Origin: Mycobacterium sp. 852013-50091_SCH5140682
GTDB taxonomy: Bacteria; Actinomycetota; Actinomycetes; Mycobacteriales; Mycobacteriaceae
DNA length: 63,161 bases
Direction of reading: 5' to 3'
Assembly (NCBI RefSeq): GCF_001665685.1
Contig: NZ_LZTB01000032.1
Coordinates: 1 to 63,161, forward strand
Positions within the stretch are counted from its first letter, which is position 1. Each line of letters begins with the position of its first letter. Positions 63,123 to 63,161 of the stretch are shown piece by piece. Below the pieces are notes generated by a model. That model was given only the letters and a program-made list of their open reading frames with translations. It ran no database searches and was not told the DNA's origin. The translations under genes and the position numbers were made by a program.

Positions 63123-63161
63123 CTGTCTCTTATACACATCTGACGCTGCCGACGATCGCAT
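63123..63161. other. Nextera/Tn5 adapter sequence at contig end (artefact)
   Basis: CTGTCTCTTATACACATCT (63123-63141) is the Tn5 mosaic end used in Nextera library kits, and the bases up to 63155 continue as the Nextera read-2-side adapter. The last six bases are probably index sequence. None of this is chromosome. Confidence 0.96.

Noticed and set aside
63123..63139. ATG-initiated N-terminus of the NCS1 permease
   Set aside because: These bases are Nextera adapter, so the codons are not genomic.

Overview
The window is GC-rich actinobacterial chromosome from a fast-growing mycobacterium (Mycolicibacterium) close to, but not identical with, M. smegmatis. Evidence: an MspA-family porin at the left edge, an LpqH lipoprotein pair, a homologue of the M. 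smegmatis acyltransferase/esterase MsAcT, the LigC/LigC/Prim-PolC repair locus, a WS/DGAT acyltransferase, LucA, and gene orders shared with M. tuberculosis (proXVWZ - glycolipid-binding protein - tyrA - tadA; lucA - tRNA-Ser - ffs - aspartate aminotransferase - dnaX). Family assignments come from motif reading and memory, not from database searches.

Layout. 1-7350: porin (partial), a small phosphoesterase, then a likely organophosphonate or organophosphate-ester island: FAD oxidoreductase, phosphonatase-like HAD hydrolase, OPA-type MFS transporter, a HutC-type GntR regulator and an alkyl-sulfatase-type metallo-beta-lactamase protein. Two matching palindromes (TTGT-N4-ACAA), at 1150-1163 and 5396-5409, flank the block and look like operators of the GntR protein. 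7347-16608: housekeeping block with SDR, phosphoglycerate-mutase-like phosphatase, aminoglycoside-phosphotransferase-like kinase, LapA-like protein, the proXVWZ osmoprotectant ABC transporter, glycolipid-binding protein, tyrA, the deaminase pair and tRNA-Ser(CGA). 16715-27427: amine and amino-acid catabolism, with monoamine oxidase, Glu/Leu dehydrogenase, YtcJ-like amidohydrolase, and two paralogous fold-type-I decarboxylases flanking a TetR regulator, an APC permease and a tandem USP protein. 27487-33180: WS/DGAT and a B12-dependent diol/glycerol dehydratase with its large reactivase.

33190-41k: envelope genes (small secreted protein, penicillin-binding lipoprotein overlapping an MsAcT-type esterase, two LpqH-type lipoproteins, haloalkane dehalogenase), then tgt and a CYP164-like P450. 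40795-50426: MFS transporter, amino-acid ABC system with a fused binding protein/permease, GluQ-RS, a phage-related small protein, a carboxylesterase with an internal 27-bp tandem duplication, and the divergent LigC2 / LigC1-PrimPolC repair locus. 50437-63122: TetR/beta-lactamase-like pair, Gre-like factor, DadA-like oxidoreductase, PucR regulator, HtrA-like protease, LucA, tRNA-Ser(GGA), 4.5S RNA, aspartate aminotransferase, dnaX, nitrilase and an NCS1 permease cut by the contig end.

The last about 39 bases are not genomic: they begin with the Nextera/Tn5 mosaic-end adapter. No IS element, prophage, integron or CRISPR array is visible. Intergenic gaps are short (none above 300 bases without an RNA gene), and several carry strong hairpins, listed as features.
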